A stretch of 57,107 bases of DNA, from contig NZ_BPQD01000026.1 in assembly GCF_022179065.1 (NCBI RefSeq), positions 1-57,107 on the forward strand, in the 5' to 3' direction. Below are positions 17,233 to 26,005 of the stretch, piece after piece. Position numbers and translations under genes: made by a program. Every line of letters begins with the position of its first letter. The first letter of the stretch is position 1. The notes under the pieces were generated by a model that was given only the letters and a program-made list of their open reading frames with translations, did not search any database and was not told the origin of the DNA. The DNA comes from Methylobacterium adhaesivum (GTDB taxonomy: Bacteria > Pseudomonadota > Alphaproteobacteria > Rhizobiales > Beijerinckiaceae).

Positions 17233-19982
17233 TCTTGACCGTCAACGGGCAGGCACAGGATGCCGCGCCGCGCCCCGGTCAGTGCCTGCGGACCCTCCTG
17301 CGGGATCTCGGCTGGTTCGGCGTCAAGAAGGGCTGCGATGCCGGCGATTGCGGCGCCTGCACCGTGCATCTCGACGGTGAGCCGGTGCATTCCTGCCTCC
17401 TGCCCGCCTACAAGGCCGAGGGACGTGCCGTCACCACCATCGAGGGCCTCGCCGGGCCCGGCGCGCCCGGCGGCGAACCGGCCCTCCACCCCATGCAGAA
17501 CGCCTTCCTCGACGCGCAGGGCTTCCAGTGCGGGTTCTGCACGCCCGGGATGATCATGACGGCGGCGGCCCTGGACCAGGGCCAGCGACAGGACCTCGGC
17601 ACGGCCCTGAAGGGCAACCTCTGCCGCTGCACCGGCTACCGCGCCATCCGCGACGCGGTGGCGGGCACTCGCCATGCCGAGGCCCCCGGCACCTGCCTCG
17701 ACCCCGTCGGCCGCAACCTCTCCGCGCCGGCGAGCCGCGGCGTCGTCTCGGGCACGGCCGCCTATACCCTCGACCTCGCGGTGCCGGGGGTGCTGCACCT
17801 GAAGGTGCTGCGCTCGCCGCACGCCCATGCGCGCATCGTGGCGCTCGACCGGCAGGCGGCGCTCGCCGTTCCGGGTGTGGTGGCGGTGTTCACCCACGAA
17901 GACGTGCCGCCGCGCCGGTTCTCGACAGGCCGCCACGAGAACCCGGCCGACGACGCGCCCGACACCCTCATCCTCGATCCCGTTCTGCGCTTCGTCGGCC
18001 AGCGGGTCGCCGCCGTGGTGGCCGAGAGCGAAGCCGCGGCGGAGGCGGGCGTCCGGGCCCTCGTCGTCACCTACGAGACGCGGCCGGCCCTCCTCGATCC
18101 GGAGGCGGCGCTCCACCCGGACGCGCCCCTGGTGCACGACCCCGGGGACCGAGTCCCGCTTCCCGCGGGGGAGGATGCCCCGCCGCTTCTGCCCCATCCG
18201 AACCTCGCGGCCGAGGCCCACGGCGCCATCGGCGACGTCGCGGCGGGGTTCGCCCTGGCCGACCTCGTCCACGAAGCGGAGTACGTCTCCCAGCGCGTGC
18301 AGCACGCCCATCTCGAGACCCACGGCGCCGTGGGATGGCTCGACGCGGACGGCCGCCTCGTGGTGCGGTCCTCGACGCAGGTTCCGTTCCTCACCCGCGA
18401 CGCCCTCTCTGCCCTGTTCGCCCTCGACCGATCCAGGGTCCGCGTCCTGTGTGGCCGCGTCGGCGGCGGCTTCGGCGGCAAGCAGGAGATGCTGACCGAG
18501 GACCTCGTCGCCCTCGCCGTGCTGAAGACCGGCCGGCCGGTGCGGTGGGAGCTGACGCGCGAGGAACAATTCACGGCGACAACCACGCGCCATCCCATGC
18601 GGGTGCGGGTGAAGATGGGGGCGAAGGCCGATGGCGCACTCACGGCGATCCAGCTGACGGTGCTGTCCAACACCGGGGCCTACGCCAACCATGCCGGCGG
18701 CGTGCTGCATCACGGCTGCAACGAGTGCATCGCCGCCTACAATTGCCCGAACAAGCGGGTGGACGGATACAGCGTCTACACCAACACCCTGCCGGCGGGG
18801 GCCTTTCGCGGCTACGGCCTCAGCCAGACGATCTTCGCGGTGGAATCGGCCCTGGACGAGCTGGCGCGCGGCCTCGGCCTCGATCCCTTCGCCATGCGGC
18901 GGCGCAACGCCGTGCGCCCGGGCGACCCGATGGTCGCCACCAGCCTCGAACCCCACGACGTCGCATATGGCTCCTACGGCCTCGACCAGTGCCTCGACCT
19001 CGCGCAGGCGGCCCTCACCGAGGACCCGGGCCTGCCCCCGCCCGGACCGGACTGGCGCGTCGGCGAGGGCATGGCCATGGCGATGATCGACACGATCCCG
19101 CCGCGCGGCCACTTCGCCCATGCGCGGATCCGCCTCGACGGGGACGGCTACGCCCTGGCGGTCGGCACAGCGGAATTCGGCAACGGCACCAGCACCGTCC
19201 ACGCCCAGATCGCCGCCCAGGCCCTCGCCACCACGCCCGACCGCATCCGCCTGATCCAGGCCGATACCGACGCCGTCCTCCACGACACCGGCGCGTATGG
19301 CAGCACCGGCATCGTGGTGGCGGGTCAGGCCAATCTGCGCGCGGCGACGGCCCTGGCCGAAGCCCTCACGCAGGCGGCCGCCGAGCGGGTGGGGGTCGCA
19401 CCGGAGGCCTGCCGCCTGTCGGGCGAGGTTGTGGAGACCCCCACCGGTCCCGTTCCGCTCCAGGCCCTGGCGCCCCTGGAGGCGCGGGGGGAGGCAGACG
19501 GCTCGCCGCGCTCCGTCGCCTTCAACGTCCAGGCGTTCCGCGTCGCCGTGCATCCGGTGAGCGGCGAGGTGCGGATTCTCGCGAGCATCCAGGCCGTGGA
19601 TGCCGGGGTTGTGATCAACCCGATGCAGTGCCGGGGGCAGGTCGAGGGCGGCGTCGCCCAGGCGCTGGGCGCGGCCCTCTACGAGGATTACCGCTTCGAC
19701 GGCGCGGGCGGCGTGCTCACGCGGACATTTCGCAACTACCACATCCCGGCCTGCGCCGACGTGCCGGACACCCGAGTGCTGTTCGCCGACACCCACGACC
19801 GCATCGGGCCGCTCGGGGCCAAGTCCATGAGCGAATCGCCCTACAACCCCGTCGCCCCGGCGCTGGCCAACGCCATCCGCGACGCGACGGGCGCACGCCT
19901 CACCGCGACGCCGTTCGCGCCCGACCGGATCTTTCGGGCCGTGATGACGGCGGTCGCGGCGCGCGAAGGCCCCGCGACCTGA
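17229..19982 (+). CDS. Molybdenum hydroxylase, fused 2Fe-2S and molybdopterin subunits (xanthine dehydrogenase family)
   Basis: The 917-residue protein fuses both iron-sulfur domains to the molybdopterin-cytosine-dinucleotide domain, as in Mop-type aldehyde oxidoreductases. Cluster II ligands are Cys36, 41, 44 and 56; cluster I ligands are Cys101, 104, 132 and 134. In the Mo domain, [20 protein letters not shown] and GAKSMSESP are the three active-site loops. The Arg of the second (purine-contacting Arg880 in bovine enzyme) and the base-catalyst Glu of the third are present. The residue after GGFGGK is Gln, where xanthine dehydrogenases have Glu. Context with uricase, urate permease and 8-oxoguanine deaminase points to purine hydroxylation, but aldehyde or N-heterocycle substrates are open. 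No xdhC maturation gene is in the window. Confidence 0.9.
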   Translation: MILTVNGQAQDAAPRPGQCLRTLLRDLGWFGVKKGCDAGDCGACTVHLDGEPVHSCLLPAYKAEGRAVTTIEGLAGPGAPGGEPALHPMQNAFLDAQGFQCGFCTPGMIMTAAALDQGQRQDLGTALKGNLCRCTGYRAIRDAVAGTRHAEAPGTCLDPVGRNLSAPASRGVVSGTAAYTLDLAVPGVLHLKVLRSPHAHARIVALDRQAALAVPGVVAVFTHEDVPPRRFSTGRHENPADDAPDTLILDPVLRFVGQRVAAVVAESEAAAEAGVRALVVTYETRPALLDPEAALHPDAPLVHDPGDRVPLPAGEDAPPLLPHPNLAAEAHGAIGDVAAGFALADLVHEAEYVSQRVQHAHLETHGAVGWLDADGRLVVRSSTQVPFLTRDALSALFALDRSRVRVLCGRVGGGFGGKQEMLTEDLVALAVLKTGRPVRWELTREEQFTATTTRHPMRVRVKMGAKADGALTAIQLTVLSNTGAYANHAGGVLHHGCNECIAAYNCPNKRVDGYSVYTNTLPAGAFRGYGLSQTIFAVESALDELARGLGLDPFAMRRRNAVRPGDPMVATSLEPHDVAYGSYGLDQCLDLAQAALTEDPGLPPPGPDWRVGEGMAMAMIDTIPPRGHFAHARIRLDGDGYALAVGTAEFGNGTSTVHAQIAAQALATTPDRIRLIQADTDAVLHDTGAYGSTGIVVAGQANLRAATALAEALTQAAAERVGVAPEACRLSGEVVETPTGPVPLQALAPLEARGEADGSPRSVAFNVQAFRVAVHPVSGEVRILASIQAVDAGVVINPMQCRGQVEGGVAQALGAALYEDYRFDGAGGVLTRTFRNYHIPACADVPDTRVLFADTHDRIGPLGAKSMSESPYNPVAPALANAIRDATGARLTATPFAPDRIFRAVMTAVAAREGPAT

Positions 19983-19993
19983 CGCCGGTCAGG
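19978..19993. terminator. Short hairpin across two convergent stop codons
   Basis: CCTGAC and GTCAGG pair around a 4-nt loop and span the stop codons of the molybdenum hydroxylase (plus) and the formamidase (minus), which end only 6 bp apart. It may serve both directions; the stem is short and has no T-tract. Confidence 0.3.
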
Positions 19994-21425
19994 CCGTCCG
20001 CTCCGCGAAGAGCGCCTTCTTGACGATGGCGTGGACGCCCCAGTTGCCGTCCACCACCTGGGTGACCCCGAAATCCACCGCGATGGACATGAGCGAGATC
20101 GCCTCGTCCTCGGTCAGCCCCTTCGCGTGCATGAGGAACGACCGCATCTTCCGGAAGGCGTCGCGCATGGCGAGGTCGAGGGAGGATTTCTGGAAGATCG
20201 TGTTCTGCGCGTCGGGGCCGAGGTCCCGCAGGTAGTTCGGGTAGCTGAAGCCCGACAGCACCCACTCGTCCTTCGTCTCGATCATCGGGAAGTCGAGGGC
20301 TTCGAGCGACGTGCCGGCGAGATCCCGTTTCTTGTGCAGGATGAACTGGAACGTGCCCGTGAGCGAGCACTCGATGGCCGTGCCGCAGAGTTCGGAATCG
20401 CCCTGGCTCGCATGGGGATCGCCCACCGAGAACAGGGCGCCCGGCACGGCCACGGGATAGTACATCGTCGCGCCCTTGCCGATGCGCCAGTTGTCGATGT
20501 TGCCGCCGGTGTAGCTCGGTGGAATCGAGTTCACCCGCTCGGCCTCGGCCGGCGCGAGGCCCATGGTGCCGAAATGCGGGCGGATCGGCACGCGGATGCC
20601 CTTGAGCACGTCGAAGGTGCGCGTCGTCTTGGTATGGTCGACGGGAAGGCCCGGATAGTCGATGGTCGGGTGCAGGATCCCGTTCGGATCGGTGACACCG
20701 GGCCAGGGGAAGCTGTAGACGGCTTTCGCCCAATCGCGGTCGCCGCTGGCATCGACCTCGTAGATGGTGATGACCTCGCGCTTCTTGCCCTCCAGCATGT
20801 CGCCGTAATGGTAGCCCCACCAGGCGGCGGCGTTGCTGCCGAAGGTCGAGCCCTTGAATTTCGGGTTGGCGGAGGGGCGCGGCGCCACGTCGAGGATGCG
20901 CACTTCGAGGACGTCGCCGGGCTCGGCGTCCCGGATCGCCACCGGCCCGGTGCAGATATGGACGCCGAGGCCGCCGCCCGGACCGAGCTTGGCATCGTCG
21001 GGGCCGGCGCCGCGCCGGGCGACGCCCTTGCGCTCCTTCGTCCAGAGGAACACGCTCTCAGCGCCGGGATCCCCGGTGACCATGCGTTCGGCGTCGTCGT
21101 TGGCGTGGTGGGTCAGGGTCTCGATGGTGACGTAGTCGCCGGACGCGATCTCGACCTGCGGCGTCAGGCTCCGGCTGAAATAGCCCCAGTGCACGGTCTC
21201 GGCCGTGGCGGGGAGGTGGTGATGCACCGATGGCCTCGCGCCCTTTCCGACCTCGGCCAGGGCCGGGCTCACGAGGGAGAGCCCGCCGGCGGCCAGGGCG
21301 GCGGCGCCACCCGAGGCCACGAACCCGCTCTTGAGGAAGGCCCGCCGCTCGGGCTGCATGTCACGCCTGTAGCGCAGGCGGTGCTCCGCGAAGGCAGCGC
21401 AGGTCGGATCGTCGCCAAGGCACAT
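19989..21425 (-). CDS. Acetamidase/formamidase family protein with Tat signal
   Basis: The 478-residue product belongs to the FmdA_AmdA family, amidases that hydrolyse formamide or short amides to acid and ammonia. A twin-arginine signal is visible (RRAFLKSGF followed by an alanine-rich hydrophobic stretch ending SPALAE), so the enzyme should be exported folded; most family members are cytosolic. The start at 21425 is chosen for its GGAG about 7 nt upstream, giving an n-region of about 25 residues; the ATG at 21359 is a shorter alternative. Family segments such as GDVLEVRILDV, the GHAS-like SQGD region and PALNYLR-like end (SYPNYLRDLG) are seen. It sits between the molybdenum hydroxylase and uricase genes, hinting at a nitrogen-release step. 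Confidence 0.88.
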   Translation of the reverse strand: MCLGDDPTCAAFAEHRLRYRRDMQPERRAFLKSGFVASGGAAALAAGGLSLVSPALAEVGKGARPSVHHHLPATAETVHWGYFSRSLTPQVEIASGDYVTIETLTHHANDDAERMVTGDPGAESVFLWTKERKGVARRGAGPDDAKLGPGGGLGVHICTGPVAIRDAEPGDVLEVRILDVAPRPSANPKFKGSTFGSNAAAWWGYHYGDMLEGKKREVITIYEVDASGDRDWAKAVYSFPWPGVTDPNGILHPTIDYPGLPVDHTKTTRTFDVLKGIRVPIRPHFGTMGLAPAEAERVNSIPPSYTGGNIDNWRIGKGATMYYPVAVPGALFSVGDPHASQGDSELCGTAIECSLTGTFQFILHKKRDLAGTSLEALDFPMIETKDEWVLSGFSYPNYLRDLGPDAQNTIFQKSSLDLAMRDAFRKMRSFLMHAKGLTEDEAISLMSIAVDFGVTQVVDGNWGVHAIVKKALFAERTA

Positions 21426-21549
21426 CTCGTCGCTCCGGTGGGAAACATCCGGAGTCGTGTACGCAAGGCTGCGGCCAAGCCTGATGGTTCAGGCCCGACC
21501 TGTCAGCTCAGGGCAGCCGTGCCCACCCTGGCGTGGGCCGGCCTTTGCC

Positions 21550-21801
21550 TCAGCGTCCGCGCTGGGACGGGGCGACCCTCACCGATCCGGTGGCGTCCGT
21601 ATCCAAGGCGCCGGCCCGTCCGGACACGGCGTGGGGCAGGCGGCCGGCATAGGCATCGACGTTCCGGGGGGCGGCCTGTCCGGAGAGGCCGCCCGGTGCC
21701 GTCGCGGCGGGAATGCCGGCCGGGGCGGTGTAGCTCTGGGCGAGGGCGGCGCCCGACAGGGCGAGGCCGAAGGTGGCGCTCAAGAGGAGGCGTAGGGTCA
21801 T
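21550..21801 (-). CDS. Small exported protein, PAG-x4-TAPGG family
   Basis: The 83-residue product has a clean signal peptide (hydrophobic 3-20, cleavage after LAQ or GAALA). The mature start is APAGIPAATAPGGLSGQA, a core shared with two other small proteins in this window (25698-25919 and 26006-26266). The rest is low-complexity and polar, ending SVRVAPSQRG. GGGAG lies about 8 nt before the ATG. The 5' region contains an AT-rich promoter-like stretch and, further up, a 21-bp palindrome at 21912-21932. Function unknown; a short periplasmic peptide is the best description. Confidence 0.65.
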   Translation of the reverse strand: MTLRLLLSATFGLALSGAALAQSYTAPAGIPAATAPGGLSGQAAPRNVDAYAGRLPHAVSGRAGALDTDATGSVRVAPSQRGR

Positions 21802-22204
21802 GGATGGTCTCCCGGGTGCGCGGCCGTGTCCGGGAAAAAACCGGACGGCACGCTATAGTCCCGGAATTTGTGCAGCGACGCATCGAAAAGCAACATTTCG
21901 TGCGCAAGCCTTGTGCATCAAGTTGATGCACACGGAACGGAACAAGAGCTTCCCTCACTCAACCACGACGGATAAATCATGCCAGGCCAATGACTTGCTC
22001 GCGATGCCCACTTTTATTACAAGTTTTGGCGCCGTTGGCACGCGTCTTTCCGCGGCCCCATGGGAAGGACACGCGAGGCGTCAGGAAGGTCCGGCCCCAC
22101 AGGAATCCCACTCGGAAGTCATACCGGTTCCCGTATGATCACTTCGGGTCGAGCCCGCGTTTCACCGCTTCACGAACGGATGAGGCGGGCGCTTTGTGAG
22201 GCAC
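21802..22204. other. Intergenic region, relatively AT-rich, with regulatory palindrome
   Basis: No gene is supported in these 403 bp. Near the left end a small hairpin (GTCCGG/CCGGAC around an A-run on the plus strand, about 21827-21845) would lie in the leader of the minus-strand small protein gene. TATAGC on the minus strand near 21853 is a possible -10. The palindrome at 21912-21932 is upstream of that. The right end is the downstream flank of uricase, with a weak inverted repeat (TCATAC/GTATGA) near 22120-22138. Confidence 0.5.
21912..21932. promoter_or_regulatory. Perfect 21-bp palindrome, operator candidate
   Basis: Arms TGTGCATCAA and TTGATGCACA flank a central G with no mismatch. It is about 110 bp upstream of the minus-strand small exported protein gene and in AT-richer DNA than the surroundings, as expected of a regulator-binding site. 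No second copy was noticed in the window. The cognate regulator is unknown. Confidence 0.55.
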
Positions 22205-23044
22205 TCACGCCCGCCCGATCGTCGCCTCGATCTGCCCATGGGGCTCGTCGGTCGGCAGGAATACGGTCCCGGGGTTCTCCAGGCCGAACGGCGTCAGGTT
22301 GATGGGAATGTAGTGCTTGTTCGGCATGGCGAAGCCGATCTCGGCGATCTCCGGGACGGCCGCCAGGACCGCCTCGCCCATGCGGTACATGCTGTCCTGG
22401 ATGCTGGCGCTATAGGTGGTGCCGAACACCGCGATCAGAATGTCCCGCACGCGCGCGTTGGTCGCCGTCGGGTCGGTGGGTTCGGCCGCCCAGGTCCAGG
22501 TGGCGTCCATGGCGGTCGCGGCGATGCGGTCGGTGGCATCGGGCAGGGTGCGATAGGCGTCGTCGACGAAATTCGCCCAGCCCGATTGCGTGGTCTTCAT
22601 GACGGTGAAGCCCCGCAGCCCCGACCGGAGCACGCTGCCGTCGCGGCGCGCCTCCAGGGCGACGTAGCCCGTCCCGTTGCCGTCGAGGGTGAAGACGTGA
22701 CCGTGCGGCGCTCCCTCGATGGAGTGACGCAGCCAGCGCGTCTCCGCCCCCTCGATCCGCATCTCGTCGATCTGCGGATAGGTCTCGAGGAACGTGGCGG
22801 CGACGACCCTGACGAAGGCTTCCGCGTCGAGGGCCGGATTCTTCGCCGCGACCACGTTGACGATGTTCTTCACGCTGTCGGTGGCGACGCAGGCCCGGTT
22901 GTCGCCCCCGGTCCAGGCGGCGTCGAAGGCGCCCTTCATCAGCACCGTCAGGGTGAGTTCGCGCGGGGTGTGGTGGTCGCCGTCGCGCGCGAGCCGCATC
23001 ACCCGCACGCGGCCCTTGCCGTATTGGGAGGCGGTCAGAGGCAT
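22205..23044 (-). CDS. Urate oxidase (uricase)
   Basis: The 279-residue cofactor-free enzyme oxidises urate to 5-hydroxyisourate and hydrogen peroxide. The catalytic triad elements are visible: Lys in YGKGRVRV near the N-terminus, Thr in TDSVKNIVNVVA, and His in PNKHYIPINL near the C-terminus. The start at 23044 has GGAGAG just upstream; the longer frame has no family similarity. It lies 85 bp downstream of the permease gene on the same strand, so the two are probably co-transcribed. Its product is the substrate of the hydroxyisourate hydrolase domain encoded at 24768-25619. Confidence 0.95.
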   Translation of the reverse strand: MPLTASQYGKGRVRVMRLARDGDHHTPRELTLTVLMKGAFDAAWTGGDNRACVATDSVKNIVNVVAAKNPALDAEAFVRVVAATFLETYPQIDEMRIEGAETRWLRHSIEGAPHGHVFTLDGNGTGYVALEARRDGSVLRSGLRGFTVMKTTQSGWANFVDDAYRTLPDATDRIAATAMDATWTWAAEPTDPTATNARVRDILIAVFGTTYSASIQDSMYRMGEAVLAAVPEIAEIGFAMPNKHYIPINLTPFGLENPGTVFLPTDEPHGQIEATIGRA

Positions 23045-23129
23045 GGTTCTCTCCACTCGGGTGGGGCTGGACAACACGATGACGACGTCCGCCTCGCGCC
23101 TGCCGAGGCGGCGGCTTCGGGCGGCCGGC

Positions 23130-24545
23130 TCAATGCGCGGAGACGGCGGCCTGCCGCCGGACCGCCTCGCGCGCCGCACCTTGGCCGGCGAGGCCGTTGA
23201 AGAACAGGTTCAGGGCGACCGCCGCGAGGGCGCAGAGCAGGATGCCGGACTCGAGCAGCGGGTGCAGGGCGTGCGGCATCTGTTTGAAGAAGGAGGGCGC
23301 GACCAGGGGAATCATACCGAAGCCGATGGAGACGGCGACGATGAACAGGTTGTTGCGATTGCGGGAGAAATCGACGGTGCCGAGAATGCGGACCCCGGTG
23401 GCGCCGACCATCCCGAACATCACGAGGCCGGCCCCGCCCAGCACGCATTGCGGCACCGCCTCGACGAGGGCGGCGAGCTTCGGGATCAGGCCGAGGCCCA
23501 GCATGATGACGCCGCCGACGACGGCCACAAACCGGGTCCGGACCCCGGTGACGCCCACGAGGCCGATGTTCTGCGAGAACGAGGTGTAGGGAAACGTGTT
23601 GAAGACGCCGCCGATGACGGTGCCGAGGCCGTCGCCGCGCAGGCCCCGGGTGAGGCGCGCCGCGTCGACGGGGTCGGCGCAGATCTCGGCGAGTGCCAGG
23701 AACATCCCCGTCGACTCGATCATCACCACGATCATCACGATGCACAGGGTGACGATGGAGACGGGATCGAAGGTCGGGGAGCCGAAGGCGAAGGGGCGCA
23801 CCACGTCGAACCAGGGCGCAGCGGCAACGTGGCCGAGATCGACCAGGCCGAAGAAGGCCGCCACGATCGTCCCGACGACGATGCCGATGAGCACAGAGGC
23901 CGAATTGACGAAGCCGGCACCGAAGCGGGTGATCGCCAGGATCACACCGAGCACGAAGGTGGCGATGGCGAGAAAGAGCGGGTCGCCGTAGCGGGGATTG
24001 CCGATGCCGCCCGCGGCCCAGTTCACGCCGACCTTCATCAGCGACACGCCGATCACCAGGATGATCGTGCCGGTCACCACCGGCGGGAACAGCGGCAGGA
24101 GCCGTCCGATCAGGGGAGCGGCGAGGAAGGCGAACAGGCCGGCGGCGATGACGGCGCCGTAGATGCCGGTCAATCCGATGGCCGGGTTGGTGCCCATGGC
24201 GACCATGGGGGTGACGGCCGCGAAGGTGACGCCCATCATCACCGGCATCCGCACCCCGACGCCCGGCAACCCCCAGCTCTGCAGGAGCGTCGCGAGACCG
24301 CACGCGAACAGGTCGGCACTCACCAGCATCGCCACCTGATCCGGCGCGAGCTTCAGGGCGCGGCCGACGATCAGCGGAACGGCGACGGCGCCGGCATACA
24401 TCACGAGGACGTGCTGCAGCCCGAGCAGGCCGAGGGCGATGGGGGGCACCTTCGTGACGGATGCAGTCGCGGCGCCGGGCGGCGGGAGACCGGGCGAATG
24501 GAGGACGGCATCGTCGGGGGCCGCGATCATCGGGGCGCTGTTCAT
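23130..24545 (-). CDS. NCS2-family xanthine/urate permease
   Basis: The 471-residue proton-coupled purine transporter has about 14 TM segments. Family residues are all visible: the TM1 His in GLQHVLVMYAG, the TM8 Glu in VMIESTGMFLA, and the TM10 motif FSQNIGLVGVTGVRTR. These match the xanthine/uric-acid (XanQ/UacT/PucJK) branch rather than uracil permeases. The start at 24545 has GAGGTG upstream. The gene leads a unit with uricase and is divergent from the UraD-hydroxyisourate hydrolase gene, with 222 bp of shared control region. Confidence 0.93.
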   Translation of the reverse strand: MNSAPMIAAPDDAVLHSPGLPPPGAATASVTKVPPIALGLLGLQHVLVMYAGAVAVPLIVGRALKLAPDQVAMLVSADLFACGLATLLQSWGLPGVGVRMPVMMGVTFAAVTPMVAMGTNPAIGLTGIYGAVIAAGLFAFLAAPLIGRLLPLFPPVVTGTIILVIGVSLMKVGVNWAAGGIGNPRYGDPLFLAIATFVLGVILAITRFGAGFVNSASVLIGIVVGTIVAAFFGLVDLGHVAAAPWFDVVRPFAFGSPTFDPVSIVTLCIVMIVVMIESTGMFLALAEICADPVDAARLTRGLRGDGLGTVIGGVFNTFPYTSFSQNIGLVGVTGVRTRFVAVVGGVIMLGLGLIPKLAALVEAVPQCVLGGAGLVMFGMVGATGVRILGTVDFSRNRNNLFIVAVSIGFGMIPLVAPSFFKQMPHALHPLLESGILLCALAAVALNLFFNGLAGQGAAREAVRRQAAVSAH

Positions 24546-24704
24546 CGGATCGACACCTCTGCCGCGACGCGCAGATCCCTCACCGGGGATGCCGGCTCCA
24601 AGGGCGCAAACCGCGTGCCACACGTCGGGGCGATCTCCCCGGAACGGCGGAGCCGGCCGCGTGGCCCGTTGCCTGCACTCGTCTCGCCCGCGATGCGTCC
24701 CCAT

Positions 24705-24758
24705 CGCCTGATCCAAGCCTTTCGCTTGATCCAAGCCCTGCGCCTGATCCAAGGGAGA
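24705..24758 (+). repeat. Three 18-bp tandem repeats upstream of the UraD-HIUase gene
   Basis: Three copies of the pattern CGCYTGATCCAAGSC plus three bases lie head to tail at 24705, 24723 and 24741. The third ends in the ribosome-binding sequence AAGGGAGA, and the ATG at 24768 follows. The run is also in frame with the gene from an ATG at 24693, where it would encode three RLIQ(A/G)x hexapeptides. It may therefore be a leader repeat affecting translation or an N-terminal extension. Confidence 0.7.
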
Positions 24759-24767
24759 CCGGCCGTC

Positions 24768-25619
24768 ATGCCCGCGACGCTCGCTGATCTGAATGAAGCC
24801 CCGGCCGCGGCGTTCGTGGCGGTGCTCGGCGCCGTCTTCCCGCATGCGCCATGGATCGCCGACGCGACCGCCGCGCAACGGCCCTTCGCCACCGTCGAGG
24901 CCCTGTTCACCGCCCTGCGCGGCGCGGTCGAGGGCGCCTCGGACGCCCGGCGGCGCGCGCTGCTCGCGCCCCCGCCCGCCCGTATCGAGCCGGCCGCGAG
25001 TGGCCTCGATCGCCTGTCGGAGGCGGACGCCGCCCGCTTCGCGGCGCTGGAAGCGGCCTACCGCGAGAGGTTCGGGCATGCCTTCATCTTGTGCGTCGAG
25101 CGGCACGGCCGGGCCTCCCTGCTGGCGAACGTCGAAAGCCGGCTGGCCGCGCCTCTGGAGGCGGAGCGGCGCACGGCCGAGGCGGAACTGATGCGGATCG
25201 CCGCGATCCGCCTGAACGCCCTGGTCACCGGCCCGGGGGCGCTCACCACGACGGGGCGGATCTCGACCCATGTCCTCGACACCGTCCAAGGCAAGCCCGC
25301 CGCCGGGGTGGCCGTCACGCTGGTCGAGTGCATCTCGGAGACCGACAGTGTGGTCGTGGCCCGCGCGGTGACCAACGCGGACGGGCGCACCGACGCGCCG
25401 CTCGTCCACGGGCGTCCCGTCCCGCGGGCGACCTACGAACTCCGCTTCGGACTCGGCGACCACTTCCGGCGGATCGGGCCGGCCCTCGGCCTCGCCCTGC
25501 CCGAACCGCCGTTCCTCGATGTCGTGCCCCTGCGCTTCGGCGTCGACGATCCGGAGGGCCACTATCACGTGCCCCTGGTGGCGACGCCCTGGAGCTATCA
25601 GACCTATCGCGGAAGTTGA
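24768..25619 (+). CDS. UraD-like / 5-hydroxyisourate hydrolase fusion protein
   Basis: The 283-residue protein joins an OHCU-decarboxylase-like (UraD) domain at about 1-155 to a transthyretin-like hydroxyisourate hydrolase (HIUase) at about 160-283. The HIUase half looks intact: His in ISTHVLDT, Arg in NADGRTDAPL, His in HYHVPLVATPWSY and the terminal YRGS. It hydrolyses 5-hydroxyisourate from uricase. The UraD half retains PWIADATAAQRPF and the helix AAYRERFGHAFI. The expected HP(D/E)L catalytic His and the following EQ-containing segment are missing: the chain runs LLAPPPARIEPAASGLDRL. The decarboxylase activity is therefore doubtful. GGGAG precedes the ATG at 24768; an in-frame ATG at 24693 exists. 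Confidence 0.9.
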   Translation: MPATLADLNEAPAAAFVAVLGAVFPHAPWIADATAAQRPFATVEALFTALRGAVEGASDARRRALLAPPPARIEPAASGLDRLSEADAARFAALEAAYRERFGHAFILCVERHGRASLLANVESRLAAPLEAERRTAEAELMRIAAIRLNALVTGPGALTTTGRISTHVLDTVQGKPAAGVAVTLVECISETDSVVVARAVTNADGRTDAPLVHGRPVPRATYELRFGLGDHFRRIGPALGLALPEPPFLDVVPLRFGVDDPEGHYHVPLVATPWSYQTYRGS

Positions 25620-25697
25620 GACGCCGGCGGGCCGGCCGGGCCGGCACGGCTATTGCTGTGCCCAGATCCGTGAACCCCGGCCCCAGGAGCGTGCCCG

Positions 25698-25919
25698 ATG
25701 CGTCCGTCCCGAATCATCGGCCTCGGCCTCCCCGTGGCGGCCTGGCTCTTCGCCGGGGGCTTGGCGGGGTGCCTGTTGGGCGGTGGCGGTCTCGGCGTCG
25801 TCCCGGAGGCCCGGGCGCAAGCCAGCCTGACGCCACCGGCCGGCCAGTCGCGTCTCACGGCCCCTGGCGGCCTTCGCGGCCGGGCGATCCGCCGCCACCG
25901 GACACACCGCCGTCGCTGA
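25698..25919 (+). CDS. Small exported protein, PAG-x4-TAPGG family
   Basis: The 73-residue product has a long hydrophobic signal region (about 6-36, glycine-rich) ending ARAQA. It then reads TPPAGQSRLTAPGGLRGRA, the core shared with the proteins at 21550-21801 and 26006-26266, and ends in a very basic tail (RRHRTHRRR). AGGAG lies about 9 nt before the ATG. It is 78 bp downstream of the UraD-HIUase gene on the same strand and likely in its transcript. Function unknown. Confidence 0.6.
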   Translation: MRPSRIIGLGLPVAAWLFAGGLAGCLLGGGGLGVVPEARAQASLTPPAGQSRLTAPGGLRGRAIRRHRTHRRR

Positions 25920-26005
25920 CCCGGCAAACCCGCGCGGGCCGGCGCCGCGTTTCATCGTGCCCCCGACGACTCGTTTCCTCCGACTGTCCTGGAAGGTCCC
26001 CGATC

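Noticed and set aside
17181-19796. Long minus-strand frame opposite the molybdenum hydroxylase
   Set aside because: Antisense to a protein with all expected cofactor motifs; no recognisable domains in the product.
24705-24758. CRISPR array
   Set aside because: Only three 18-bp units in direct contact with no spacers and no cas genes in the window.
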